A stretch of DNA of 64,000 bases from DATAEE01 sp963725145 (lineage in GTDB: Bacteria; Acidobacteriota; Vicinamibacteria; Vicinamibacterales; 2-12-FULL-66-21), in assembly GCA_963725145.1 (NCBI GenBank), contig CAVRXL010000003.1:1-64000 (forward strand). Reading direction: 5' to 3'. The position numbers were made by a program, and so were the translations under genes. The notes under the pieces were generated by a model. The model searched no databases, had not been told where the DNA came from, and was given only the letters and a program-made list of their open reading frames with translations. Shown piece by piece: positions 29,049 through 37,598 of this stretch. How positions within the stretch are numbered: the first letter of the stretch is position 1; the number at the start of each line of letters is the position of its first letter.

Positions 29049-29324
29049 GTGAAGGAAGGGATTCACCCGAAGTACCACGAGGTCGAGGCGCGCTGCGCGT
29101 GCGGCAACACCTTCAAGACCCGTTCGACCAAACCGGAACTGCACCTGGAGATCTGCTCGGCCTGTCACCCGTTCTTCACCGGCCGCCAGAAGCTGATCGA
29201 CACTGAGGGACGCGTCGAGCGCTTCACGAAGCGCTTCGGGGCGCAGACGTCCGAGAGCCGGAAGACGGCCGCGAAGGCAGCCAAAGAAACAACCAAGGGC
29301 AAGAAAGCGGGAGCGAGGGCGTAG
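29049..29324 (+). CDS. rpmE: 50S ribosomal protein L31
   Basis: 91 residues from GTG 29049 with AAAGGAGC upstream. MKEGIHPKYHEV is the usual L31 start. CAC...CSAC (Cys16, Cys18, Cys37, Cys40 region) is the zinc-binding C+ form. The Lys/Ala-rich tail after about residue 75 is longer than usual. The TAG stop is inside a family A palindrome. Confidence 0.95.
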   Translation: MKEGIHPKYHEVEARCACGNTFKTRSTKPELHLEICSACHPFFTGRQKLIDTEGRVERFTKRFGAQTSESRKTAAKAAKETTKGKKAGARA

Positions 29325-29367
29325 CGCAGCCCTTCAGGGCTGCTGGGGCCGGGCTTCAGCCCGGCCC
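29321..29367. repeat. palindromes A and C between convergent rpmE and mrfB, holding both stop codons
   Basis: A family A copy (29321-29343) contains the rpmE TAG (29322-29324). A second palindrome with arms GGGCCGGGCT and AGCCCGGCCC (29346-29367) contains, in its loop, the TGA stop of mrfB on the other strand (29356-29358). Together they can act as a bidirectional terminator. Confidence 0.8.
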
Positions 29368-30699
29368 GAATAGAGGGGCGCTTGCGCCGCTCTTTTGCTG
29401 TACGGCGGCCAGCTTCCGGTCCAGGCGCGCCAGGCGATAGCGCAGCGCGTCTCGGCGGCCAGGCGCCTCTTCCGCTTCCTCGAGATCCAGGAGCGCCTCG
29501 AGCGCCAGCGCTCGCGCGCCATCGAGATTCCCTGAGCGGTGCTCCAGGTGAATCGCCAGAGCTTCCCTGGCCAGGGTTCCAAGGGTTTCAGGGGTTCCAA
29601 GAGCTCTGGAGCTTCCCAGGCTCTCCAAGACGTGCTGCCAGGCGTCGGCCGCGTCCGCGTACCGGCGCGCCCGGCGCAGGTGCAGAGCCAGCCGGCACCA
29701 CGCGTCGGCGCTCACCCGGGCGTTCCTGTCGCGGGTCGCGTCGCGGTAGCACCGCTCCGCCTCGTCGAGCTTCCCCGCGCGTTCGAACAGGCGTCCGAGC
29801 GCGACCCGTTCGCGGCCGTCGCGGCACGCGGGCGACCCGCCGCGCGCGATCTCGGCGACGCGCGCCGTCACCACGGCCAGCGACACCAGGTCGAGACGGT
29901 TGTGCTCGAGTACGGCTTCGAGCGGCGCCGGATTGCCCGATCGTAGAAAACGAAAGTACCGGGACGGGATTTCGAGGCCGGGCACGTCGCCGATCCGCCG
30001 GACGCCGAAGAGATCGCGCTCGAGAACGGCAAGATTGCAGCCCTCGGGCTCGATGCCGGATCGATGACGCCACAGCCTGCGTGCCGGGTGCAGCACGTCC
30101 ACGTGCGGCTTGTCGGCCATCGGCATGCTCATCCGATGGAAAAGCCAGCGCGTCTCCATCAGCGGCAGATCGAACGTCTTCCCGTTGTAGGTGACGATGC
30201 ATCCGGCCGGCTCGATTGAAGCGGCGACCGCCGCGAGCAGCGCGCGCTCGGCCGCGAACGACGGCAGGAGGAACTGATGAATCTGGAAGGCGCCCAGATC
30301 GAAGTATCCGCAGCCAACGAGAAACGCGACCGTGCCGGCGCCGCCACTCAGGCCGGTCGTTTCGATATCAAGGAAAACGGGGGTTCCAGAGCTTCCAGGG
30401 GTTCCTGAGCTCCCCGCGTTTGGAGCGCACAGCACCTCAACCGGCGAAAGATCCGTCAGCTCGCAGTTCCCGATCTGGATGTCGCCGTACCACCGGTCCG
30501 CTTCGTAGCGGCGGTTGACCTGCAGGCATCGACCGGCTGGCGTCTGGGCCGGCACCGCGGTCAACGCGGCGCACAGCTCGTCGATGTCGGTCGTCCGCTC
30601 GTATGCGCCGCTGTCCGGCTCGTAGGTCAGCTCGCGGCGCGGAGCGGATCCCGAACCTGAGTGAAGAGCCTGCCGGAGACGCGACGCGAGGTCGGTCAC
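29356..30699 (-). CDS. mrfB: MrfB/YprB-like DEDD exonuclease with TPR-like tail
   Basis: 447 residues from GTG 30699, overlapping the mrfA stop by GTGA. The RNase H-like exonuclease domain starts with FLDIETTGLSGG (Asp111, Glu113). It continues with VTYNGKTFDLP and EHNRLDLVSLA, the further acidic residues of the DEDD set. A TPR-like helical segment (about 325-430) follows. In Bacillus subtilis MrfA-MrfB repair mitomycin C lesions; the same gene pair and order here supports the call. Two in-frame 9-nt repeat tracts (30380-30415 encoding GSSGTP twice; 29573-29626) interrupt linkers. The stop is supplied by a palindrome. Confidence 0.85.
   Translation of the reverse strand: MTDLASRLRQALHSGSGSAPRRELTYEPDSGAYERTTDIDELCAALTAVPAQTPAGRCLQVNRRYEADRWYGDIQIGNCELTDLSPVEVLCAPNAGSSGTPGSSGTPVFLDIETTGLSGGAGTVAFLVGCGYFDLGAFQIHQFLLPSFAAERALLAAVAASIEPAGCIVTYNGKTFDLPLMETRWLFHRMSMPMADKPHVDVLHPARRLWRHRSGIEPEGCNLAVLERDLFGVRRIGDVPGLEIPSRYFRFLRSGNPAPLEAVLEHNRLDLVSLAVVTARVAEIARGGSPACRDGRERVALGRLFERAGKLDEAERCYRDATRDRNARVSADAWCRLALHLRRARRYADAADAWQHVLESLGSSRALGTPETLGTLAREALAIHLEHRSGNLDGARALALEALLDLEEAEEAPGRRDALRYRLARLDRKLAAVQQKSGASAPLFGPG
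29573..29626. repeat. 9-nt imperfect tandem tract inside mrfB (C-terminal part)
   Basis: Six units: AGGGTTCCA, AGGGTTTCA, GGGGTTCCA, AGAGCTCTG, GAGCTTCCC, AGGCTCTCC. It encodes mrfB residues about 358-376 without breaking the frame. Confidence 0.7.
30380..30415. repeat. 9-nt imperfect tandem tract inside mrfB, just before the nuclease motif
   Basis: Four units: GGGGTTCCA, GAGCTTCCA, GGGGTTCCT, GAGCTCCCC. It encodes GSSGTP twice, immediately upstream of VFLDIETTG. Confidence 0.75.
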
Positions 30700-33110
30700 G
30701 AGGCCTCGCTCCCGAAGCGCTCGACGAGCATGTCGAGTATCCGCGAGGCCACGCGTTTCGCGTGCGGCCCGGTGTTTCCCTCCGGACCCACGCAGGACGG
30801 ACAGCCGGACTCGCACGGGCAGGCGGCGATCAGATCTCGCGTGCGCGACACGAGCGTCTCGTGCAGGCCGTAGAGCGGCTGGCTGAACCCGATGCCGCCT
30901 GGATAGTTGTCGTAGATGAAGACGTTCGGCTCGAGAGGGGCCTCGCTGGTGTCGGCCGCCCCGCCGGTCCGCATGGGTCGGTCGAGGCTGCCACCGTCAA
31001 TAGACAGGCCGATGTCGTGCCCGTCGCACATCAGAAGGAGCTGGGCGACGTGCTTCATCGCCCAGGCGAGCCCTACGACGCCGTCGCGCCGATCGTCGGA
31101 CGCGAACGGCAGCGCCGCCATCACCTCGCGCGGAATCGTCAGCCAGTACGCCGTCGTGTGCATCTGCTGCTCGGGCAGATCCAGCTCGCCCGAGCCGACG
31201 TTCTCGTTGGTGTAGAACTTGATCTTCTTGAAGCCGACGACCCGCGACACGACGTGGACTTCGCCGTGCGATCGGGAGCTCTTCTCCGACTCGAACGTGT
31301 CGAGAATCGTGACGCGCGTGTAGGTGATGGCGTCCGTGTAGTAGTCGCACTCGACCGACCGCACGTACGCTTTCCGGCCGTCGAAGTCGAACTGCTCGAC
31401 GTGGAAGAGCTGCCCCTCGACGAGGTAGATCGCCTTCTCGTGGAGCGTCGCGGGCCCGCTCGTGAAGCTCGTCTCCCCGATCACGCGCTCGCCCTGGCCC
31501 GGGGTCCGGTCCACGACAACGAAGTTGTCGGAAGAGATCGACCGCAGGCTGACGGCGTCCGCCGGGTACGACTCGCTCGTCCAGTTCCAGTGGCCGTCGG
31601 CGAAGTGGACGAAGCCTTCCTCGCCCAGCACGGTCAGCACCGCCTGGACGTCAATCGTGTCGCCGGAGGCCGTCATGCCGGGCTGACCGCCGAACGCCTC
31701 CCCCTCGCGGAACGGCAGCTCGAACGCCGCGCATTTCACGTGGTCGAGGAGGATATGCAGATTGTCGGGATTGACCAGCGCGTGCTCCGGGCTCGCGCCG
31801 AAGAAGTAGTGCGGGTTGCGGATGATGAACTGATCGACCGGCGCGCTCGACGCCACCAGCACGGCCGCCGAGCGGCTCGATCGGCGCCCCGCGCGCCCCG
31901 CGCGCTGCCACGTCGCCGCGATCGTGCCCGGATATCCCGCGAGAACGGCGACGTCGAGCGCGCCGATGTCTATCCCGAGCTCCAGCGCGTTGGTCGACAC
32001 GACGGCGCGGACGTCGCCGTCGCGCAACCCCTTCTCGATCTCGCGGCGCCGCAGCGGCAGATACCCGCCCCGGTAGCCGCGGACGACATCCGAGGCGCCC
32101 GGCGGTCCCTCGAACGCATCCTTGAGATACGTCGTCAGGATCTCGGTCGACAGCCGGCTCTGCGCAAACACGATGATCTGAAGGTTGCGCTTCAGGAATT
32201 CCAGCGCGACCTGACGGGTCTGCGACAGGTACGATCGGCGGATGCCGAGCTGCGCGTTCACGACGGGCGGGTTGACGAAGAGGAAGAATTTCTCGCCGCG
32301 CGGCGCGCCGCTCCGCTCGACGAGCTCGAATGGCTCGCCGGTCAGCCGCTCGGCCAGGTCGCGCGGATTCGCGATCGTCGCCGACGAGCAGATGAACACG
32401 GGGTCCGACCCGTAGTGCCGGCAGACCCGATGGAGACGCCTGATGATGTTGGCGAGATGGCTGCCGAACACGCCGCGGTACGCGTGCAGCTCGTCGATGA
32501 CGACGAAGCGCAGGTTCTCGAACAGCTTCGCCCAGCGCGGATGATGCGGCAGGATCCCCGAGTGCAGCATGTCCGGGTTGGTCAGCACCACGTGGGCGCG
32601 GCCCCGGACCGCGCGTCGCGCGTCCTGAGGCGTGTCCCCATCGTACGTAAACACGCCGATGTCCGCCTGCGCCTGCTCGGCCAGGCATTCGGCGAGCGCC
32701 TGCAGCTCGGCGAGCTGATCCTGGGCGAGCGCCTTCGTCGGGAAAAGATAGAGCGCGCGCGCCGACGGATCGCGCAGAACGGCATCCAGGACCGGCGCGT
32801 TGTAGCAGAGCGTCTTGCCTGAGGCGGTGGGCGTGACGATGACGACATTCCGCCCGCCGAGCGTGTGCCCGATCGCATCCGCCTGATGGGTGTAGAGCTG
32901 GCCGATCCCGCGTGAGCTCAGCGCGGCGCGCAGGCGTTGGTCGACCCGTTCCGGGAAGGCCGTGTACTCGGCCGCAACCGCCGGGATCCGCTCGACCGCC
33001 GTGACGATGGGGTCCGCGCCGGCGGCCGCGGGCCCCCGCGACGCCTCGAGGCGCGCCAGGACCTCCTGCAAACCGTTCTCTTTGTCCGAGATGCGGGCTG
33101 GAAGCGCCAA
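30696..33110 (-). CDS. mrfA: MrfA/YprA-like DExH helicase with DUF1998 C-terminus
   Basis: 804 residues from TTG 33110. Walker A TPTASGKT is at 93-100 and motif II DELH at 206-209. CSSATIANP is motif III, and QRAGRAGRR lies at motif VI. The C-terminus has CPCESGCPSC, the four-Cys zinc cluster of DUF1998 that marks MrfA/YprA helicases. In B. subtilis this helicase works with MrfB exonuclease in excision of mitomycin adducts, independently of UvrABC. mrfB overlaps its stop codon. The start is uncertain because no clear Shine-Dalgarno is seen. Confidence 0.9.
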   Translation of the reverse strand: MALPARISDKENGLQEVLARLEASRGPAAAGADPIVTAVERIPAVAAEYTAFPERVDQRLRAALSSRGIGQLYTHQADAIGHTLGGRNVVIVTPTASGKTLCYNAPVLDAVLRDPSARALYLFPTKALAQDQLAELQALAECLAEQAQADIGVFTYDGDTPQDARRAVRGRAHVVLTNPDMLHSGILPHHPRWAKLFENLRFVVIDELHAYRGVFGSHLANIIRRLHRVCRHYGSDPVFICSSATIANPRDLAERLTGEPFELVERSGAPRGEKFFLFVNPPVVNAQLGIRRSYLSQTRQVALEFLKRNLQIIVFAQSRLSTEILTTYLKDAFEGPPGASDVVRGYRGGYLPLRRREIEKGLRDGDVRAVVSTNALELGIDIGALDVAVLAGYPGTIAATWQRAGRAGRRSSRSAAVLVASSAPVDQFIIRNPHYFFGASPEHALVNPDNLHILLDHVKCAAFELPFREGEAFGGQPGMTASGDTIDVQAVLTVLGEEGFVHFADGHWNWTSESYPADAVSLRSISSDNFVVVDRTPGQGERVIGETSFTSGPATLHEKAIYLVEGQLFHVEQFDFDGRKAYVRSVECDYYTDAITYTRVTILDTFESEKSSRSHGEVHVVSRVVGFKKIKFYTNENVGSGELDLPEQQMHTTAYWLTIPREVMAALPFASDDRRDGVVGLAWAMKHVAQLLLMCDGHDIGLSIDGGSLDRPMRTGGAADTSEAPLEPNVFIYDNYPGGIGFSQPLYGLHETLVSRTRDLIAACPCESGCPSCVGPEGNTGPHAKRVASRILDMLVERFGSEAS

Positions 33111-33165
33111 GGCGAAGAAATGGTAACAGCGGCTTCGCCGGCGATCAATAGGCGAAAGTAACGAG

Positions 33166-34473
33166 TCAGGTGCGGTCGCGGGCGACCTTGGCGACGAGGC
33201 CGCTGAGCCCGAGGACGCCGATGATGTTCGGGAAAATCTGGAGGGCGTTCATCAGATCTCCCCAGGCCCAGACAACTTCGACCCGGGTGACGGCGCCAAA
33301 TGGGATGAGCAGGCAGTAGATCCAGCGATACGGCATGACCACGCGCCGCCCGAGCCAGTACTTGAGGAACTCCTCACCGTAGTAGGCCCACCCGATGAGC
33401 GTCGTATAGCCGAAGAGGAACACGCAGAACGCGACGATGAACCCGCCCACGCCTCCGGGAATCGCGGCGTTGAAGGCCATGGCGACGGCGGCGGTGCTCG
33501 TCTGGCCCGACAGGTAGGCGCCGCTCAGCAGCACCGTCATCGCCGTAATCGTCGACGTCACGAACGACACGAGGAAGGTCTCCATGACCGCGTTGAGCCC
33601 CTGCTGCACGGGCCGCGTGCTCTGCGCGGTCGCGTAGGCGACCGCGGCCGTCCCATAGCCGGCCTCGTTCGCGTAGAGTCCGCGGGCGAGGCCGTAGCGC
33701 ATAGCGATCAGGATGCCGAGCGTCCCGCCGGCGCCGGCGCGCAGTGAAAACGCCTCCGTCACGACGAGGCTGAGGACCGACGGAATGGAGGCGGCGAACC
33801 AGACGATCACGAACAGGCCGCTCGCGAGGTACAAACCCACCTTGAGCGGCGTCAGCTTCGCCGCCGCGCGGCCGATCGACTTGATCCCGCCGATGATCAC
33901 GAGCCACGCGAGCACGGCGATCGCAAGACCGCTGACCCACTTCGGCACGCCGAACTGGGTGTTCCAGACGAGCGCAATCGAATTGGTCTGCGTAAACGGC
34001 GTCGTCGTCAGCGCGGCGATGCCGGCAACGACGGCGTAGGTCATCGCGAGCGCAGGCGAACGGAGGCCATCGCGGAGGTAGTACATCGGCCCGGACCCGA
34101 AGTCCCCGCCGCGTGTCGAGCGGAACGTGATTCCGAGCACCGCCTCGGAGAACTTGATCGACGTGGCGAAGAACCCGTAGCACCAGATCCAGAAGAGCGC
34201 GCCCGGTCCGCCCGACACGATCCCCGCGGCGACGCCGGCGATGTTGCCGGTGCCTATCGTGGCCGCCAGCGCGGTCATGAACGCCTGAAACGGAGTGAGC
34301 GCTCCTTCGGCGCCGCGGTCCGGCCGCGGGAAGAACGCCCTGACGGCGTCGCCGAAGCGGCGCACCTGAACGACACCGAGTCGAATCGTCAGGAAGAGGC
34401 CGGCTCCAAAAAGAACGACGACCAGGATGGGGATGAAGAGAAAATCGGCGGTCGACTGAATCAAATCGGCCAT
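33166..34473 (-). CDS. AGCS-family amino acid:cation symporter
   Basis: 435 residues from ATG 34473 (TTG 34482 also possible; GGGAG lies nearer to it). About ten hydrophobic segments are present. GTGNIAGVAAGIVSGGPGALFWIW is, in part (GTGNIAGVA, GGPGALFW), the AGCS signature, with NEAGYGTAAVAYA later. It takes up alanine or glycine with Na+ or H+ (family knowledge). It stands on the minus strand between mrfA and an SDR gene, with 25 bases to the latter. Confidence 0.9.
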   Translation of the reverse strand: MADLIQSTADFLFIPILVVVLFGAGLFLTIRLGVVQVRRFGDAVRAFFPRPDRGAEGALTPFQAFMTALAATIGTGNIAGVAAGIVSGGPGALFWIWCYGFFATSIKFSEAVLGITFRSTRGGDFGSGPMYYLRDGLRSPALAMTYAVVAGIAALTTTPFTQTNSIALVWNTQFGVPKWVSGLAIAVLAWLVIIGGIKSIGRAAAKLTPLKVGLYLASGLFVIVWFAASIPSVLSLVVTEAFSLRAGAGGTLGILIAMRYGLARGLYANEAGYGTAAVAYATAQSTRPVQQGLNAVMETFLVSFVTSTITAMTVLLSGAYLSGQTSTAAVAMAFNAAIPGGVGGFIVAFCVFLFGYTTLIGWAYYGEEFLKYWLGRRVVMPYRWIYCLLIPFGAVTRVEVVWAWGDLMNALQIFPNIIGVLGLSGLVAKVARDRT

Positions 34474-34498
34474 GCTGTTCAACAGCTCCCTACGTCCG

Positions 34499-35260
34499 TC
34501 AGATCAACGACCGTGACTGGCACCCGTCAACCGTAATCGCCGCGCCGCTGACCCAGCTCGCCTTCGGCGACGCGAGGAACGCGACGACCGCGCCGACCTC
34601 CTCCGCCCGCCCGAACCGGCCGAACGGCAGCTCGCGGCGGACGAACTCCGCCATGCCGTCGGGATCCTCCTGCTGGCGCTTCCACCAGGAGCCTCCGGGG
34701 AACGAGATCGAGCCTGGACACACGCTGTTGACGCGAATGTTGTCCTTCGCGAGCTGCTGCGCCATGGCTTTGGCGAGGCTGATCTCGGCCGCCTTGACCG
34801 CGTTGTACGTCATGCGCCCGCCCGACTCGCGCCCCCAGATGGACGCGATCATCAGAATCACTCCGCCGCCGCGCGCCCGCATGAGGGGCACGGCCAGGCG
34901 CGACGCGCGGACGGCGGGAAACAGCGTCTCGTCGAACGCCGCCTGCCACTCCGCGTCCGTCGCCGCCACGATGTCGCCGCCGCCGGCGCGACCGACGCTG
35001 TTCACGAGAATGTCCAGGCCGCCGAACGCGTCGACCGTCTTCGCGATGACCGCCTGGATGCCCTCGACCGTCGAGACATCGGCACGAACCGGAAGCGAGC
35101 GCTCGCCGAGCTCACGCGCCGCGCGATCGAGCGCCTCGCCGCCGCGCGCGCAGATGGTCACGCGGCAGCCCTCGTCGACGAGCGCCCGCGCGGATGCCAG
35201 GCCGAGGCCACGGCTCGAGCCGGTGACCACAGCAACCTTGCCGGAAAGCTGGAGGTCCAT
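34499..35260 (-). CDS. short-chain dehydrogenase/reductase
   Basis: 253 residues from ATG 35260. TGSSRGLG is the cofactor-binding TGxxxGxG motif, NSVG the NNAG equivalent, and YNAVK with IASIW upstream gives the Ser/Tyr/Lys catalytic set. GAAITVDGCQ is the family C-terminus. Length is standard. The substrate is unknown; 3-oxoacyl-type or polyol reductases are possible. The start codon directly touches a heptamer repeat tract and so lacks an ordinary Shine-Dalgarno. Confidence 0.92.
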   Translation of the reverse strand: MDLQLSGKVAVVTGSSRGLGLASARALVDEGCRVTICARGGEALDRAARELGERSLPVRADVSTVEGIQAVIAKTVDAFGGLDILVNSVGRAGGGDIVAATDAEWQAAFDETLFPAVRASRLAVPLMRARGGGVILMIASIWGRESGGRMTYNAVKAAEISLAKAMAQQLAKDNIRVNSVCPGSISFPGGSWWKRQQEDPDGMAEFVRRELPFGRFGRAEEVGAVVAFLASPKASWVSGAAITVDGCQSRSLI

Positions 35261-35330
35261 TGCTGACTGCTGATTGCTGAGTGCTGAATTGAATTCAGCA
35301 TTCAGAATTCAGCAATCAGAATTGAGCATT
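35261..35330. repeat. inverted 7-nt tandem tract exactly filling the spacer between two genes
   Basis: TGCTGAC, TGCTGAT, TGCTGAG, TGCTGAA, then TTGAA, then TTCAGCA, TTCAGAA, TTCAGCA, ATCAGAA, TTGAGCA. The first base follows the SDR start codon and the last precedes the DUF547 stop codon. The two halves are inverted and can form a hairpin. The composition (AT-rich) is unlike the surroundings. Confidence 0.9.
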
Positions 35331-36152
35331 CTACCTCGCGCCGAGGTCGTTCAGCTTCCAGTCGAATTCCTGCCAGGACAGCTTGAACTGATTCTGCCCG
35401 ATGAACTCGCGTTCGGATGGGAGCAGCACCGGATGGATGAGCGCGATGACGGCCCGTTCGATCGGGCTTCTCGAGGCCGCATAGGGCGGCGCTTTGTCCG
35501 CCCCGCCATAGGCGGCCGCAAACTCTGCCTCGTGCCACCCCACGATGGGAGAGACCGCAATCGTGCTCGAGGAACGGTCGATCTGGAGGTGGTTCTGGTG
35601 GCTGAGGAAGTCGGTCGTCTGCGCCGCGAGCTGCTGTTCCAGCCGGTCGGCGCTGTACGCCTCGCTCCTGAGACGGCCGCTTCCCGCCGCGCCTCGGCCG
35701 AGCGCGAAGTACACACGCGGATCCTGGAACTCGGCGAGCGACTTCTCGATCTCGTCGAGCGAGACCTGGCGCCCGACGGCGCGGTGACGTTTCTGTTCGA
35801 AGGCGCCGGAAACCTGCCTGATGCTGCCAGCCGGATACTGTTTGGCGCGCCCCTGAATCGGGAAATGTTGCGCGACGGTCTGAAGCACGAACGCGTTGTA
35901 CGCGTTCAGCCAGTATGCGATCTTCTGCTCGCGCGACCAGCCCGCATACTCCGACGCCGTGACGTTCAGCGAGGCCACATACCGATCGAGGGCCGCGCGC
36001 TCCGCGCGGAGCGCGCGGTAATACACGTAGCCGTCGCGAACATACAGATCGAGGATCTGGTCGAAGGGCCGGTGCAGCGGTTCGGCGGTCGACGGGGGCT
36101 GCTGGGCCGAGACGACCGACGCCAGAAGGAGAACTGAAACGAGTCGCGGCAT
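35331..36152 (-). CDS. DUF547 domain-containing exported protein
   Basis: 273 residues from ATG 36152. A signal peptide (MPRLVSVLLLASVVSAQ) is present. REQKIAYWLNAYNAFVLQTV is, in its core (WLNAYNAFVL), the DUF547 signature, and DPRVYFALGRGA matches the later conserved block where most members have a histidine/cysteine pair; here the Cys is Arg or Gly. The function of DUF547 is not established. It is followed by an SDR gene on the same strand. Confidence 0.82.
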   Translation of the reverse strand: MPRLVSVLLLASVVSAQQPPSTAEPLHRPFDQILDLYVRDGYVYYRALRAERAALDRYVASLNVTASEYAGWSREQKIAYWLNAYNAFVLQTVAQHFPIQGRAKQYPAGSIRQVSGAFEQKRHRAVGRQVSLDEIEKSLAEFQDPRVYFALGRGAAGSGRLRSEAYSADRLEQQLAAQTTDFLSHQNHLQIDRSSSTIAVSPIVGWHEAEFAAAYGGADKAPPYAASRSPIERAVIALIHPVLLPSEREFIGQNQFKLSWQEFDWKLNDLGAR

Positions 36153-36167
36153 GCCGGCGATGGTACC

Positions 36168-36956
36168 TCAGAGACCTCGGAGAAAACCCGCAAGCTCTGC
36201 CGTAAAGATGTCGGCGCGCTCGAAGCTCGACAGGTGGCCCGCTTTCGGGATGCGGACGAGGCGCGAGCCGCGGATGCCGCGGGCGAGCGCCTCCGCGTTC
36301 GGCGGCGGTGTCAGGACGTCCTCCTCGCCGACGACGACGAGCGTGGGGACGGCAATCGACGGGAGGAGCGCTGTCGAATCGGGCCGCGCCATCATCGCGG
36401 CGACCGCGGCCCTTATCGCCGCCGGGTGGTTCGCCCGTATGAGCTCTCCAATCGCCGACACGGCATCGGGCCGTTCGCGCCGCGTCGTCTCACCCAGCAG
36501 CTTCGGCAGCATCTCGCGCGCGACGCCGTCGGCTCCCTCGGCATCCGCAAGGGCCATCATCTTCTTTCTGCCGGCCCGGCCTTCCTCAGTGTCCGCCTCA
36601 GCGCGCGTGTCGGCCAGCACGAGCCCACGCACCGAGAGCTTCGCGCGCCGGAGAAGCGCGAAGATGATATAGCCGCCCATCGACAGGCCTCCCAGCACGA
36701 GGCCGGCGCGATCCAGCCCAAGCTCGCGGGCGATCGCTTCGAGCCGCGCCGCGTAGTCATCCATCGACGCGTCATCGGGCCCGAGCACATCCGGCGCCAC
36801 GAGGCGCCAACCGGGCGGCGGGGCGTCGAGCTGCGGCCGCCAGAGGTCAGCCGTCAGGGGGAAGGCATGGATGAGCATGAGCGGCTGGCCGCTGCCGGAT
36901 TCCAGGACGCGTATTTGGCGGCCACCGGCATCCACATAGCGAGTGGCGATCGACAT
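36168..36956 (-). CDS. alpha/beta hydrolase
   Basis: 262 residues from ATG 36956. LIHAFPLTADLW is the oxyanion HG-like region, GLSMGG the nucleophile elbow (Ser), TLVVVGEEDVLTPP the acid-bearing strand and AGHLSSFE the catalytic His. The fold resembles lactonase/esterase-type hydrolases. The substrate is unknown. It stops 16 bases before the DUF547 start on the same strand. Confidence 0.88.
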   Translation of the reverse strand: MSIATRYVDAGGRQIRVLESGSGQPLMLIHAFPLTADLWRPQLDAPPPGWRLVAPDVLGPDDASMDDYAARLEAIARELGLDRAGLVLGGLSMGGYIIFALLRRAKLSVRGLVLADTRAEADTEEGRAGRKKMMALADAEGADGVAREMLPKLLGETTRRERPDAVSAIGELIRANHPAAIRAAVAAMMARPDSTALLPSIAVPTLVVVGEEDVLTPPPNAEALARGIRGSRLVRIPKAGHLSSFERADIFTAELAGFLRGL

Positions 36957-37047
36957 GCGGACAGTCTAACTCTCTAGCTGACGACCACCTGGGCGAAGGC
37001 GGCGCCAAGGATGGGAATCGTGGCCACAAACATGAGCCGTTTGTGAG

Positions 37048-37446
37048 CTAGCCGAACTCATAGTTCAGCGCGAGAGGATGTTCAGTCCCGTGCCCAACAG
37101 CCGACGTACCCTCGCCGCGTAGGCCTGCGAGGTCTCCCGTGCCAGAGCCGGGGATGACGAAATAGGACTCCTTCGCCACGCCGTTCTCGAATACTCCAGT
37201 GCGGTGGAGCACGAAGCTGCCCGCTTTCCCTGCGACCCGCCCGACGACCCGCTCGAGGCCGACGAACGTGGCCGAGCCGTCGCTGCGGTACATCATCAAG
37301 TACTCGACATGCCCATCACCCGTGATATCGCCGGTGAACGTCCTGGTGACCACGGCCCGAGTCAGCTTCGGTAGGTCCGGGCGCTCACTGTACGGCTTCT
37401 CGTCCCAGCTCTTGATGGCGAATCGGGAGTTCGCGACGTGCTTCAT
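37048..37446 (-). CDS. DUF3224 domain-containing protein (gene cassette)
   Basis: 132 residues from ATG 37446 with GAGGAGG just upstream. AFTGDITGDG-type sequence (TRTFTGDITGDGHVEYLM), VGLERVVGRVAGKAGSFVL and SYFVIPGSGTGDLAGLRG mark DUF3224, a small beta-barrel family of unknown role often seen in cassettes and plasmids. It is on the minus strand, downstream of an attC-like site, and so is probably the last cassette of the array. Confidence 0.82.
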   Translation of the reverse strand: MKHVANSRFAIKSWDEKPYSERPDLPKLTRAVVTRTFTGDITGDGHVEYLMMYRSDGSATFVGLERVVGRVAGKAGSFVLHRTGVFENGVAKESYFVIPGSGTGDLAGLRGEGTSAVGHGTEHPLALNYEFG

Positions 37447-37526
37447 ATTCCTCCTCGTCCAGGCGATCAACAACAGGATGTCCCATGGGCGCCATGGTGG
37501 CAGTGCTGAACGCGATGTGTGACGCT

Positions 37527-37598
37527 GCCTAACGTGGACGTCACCGGCTCGCCGAAGGCGAGTCCGGTGCAAGACAGGGTCAGGCGTCGTCGTTAACG
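37527..37598 (-). other. attC-like recombination site 1
   Basis: 72 bases bounded by GCCTAAC (37527-37533) and GTTAACG (37592-37598). The outer parts pair as TAACG-GACG with mismatches, and the centre is a CACCGGCTCGCC/GGCGAGTCCGGTG hairpin. The TAA stop of the DUF1801 gene is in the right core. It is more degenerate than sites 2 and 3. Confidence 0.6.

Noticed and set aside
30603..32822. 739-codon open frame on the plus strand across mrfA
   Set aside because: Antisense shadow; helicase motifs and zinc cluster are all on the minus strand.
36964..37047. Fourth attC site after the DUF3224 gene
   Set aside because: GTCTAAC is present at 36964-36970 but I find no pairing partner core near 37040-37060.
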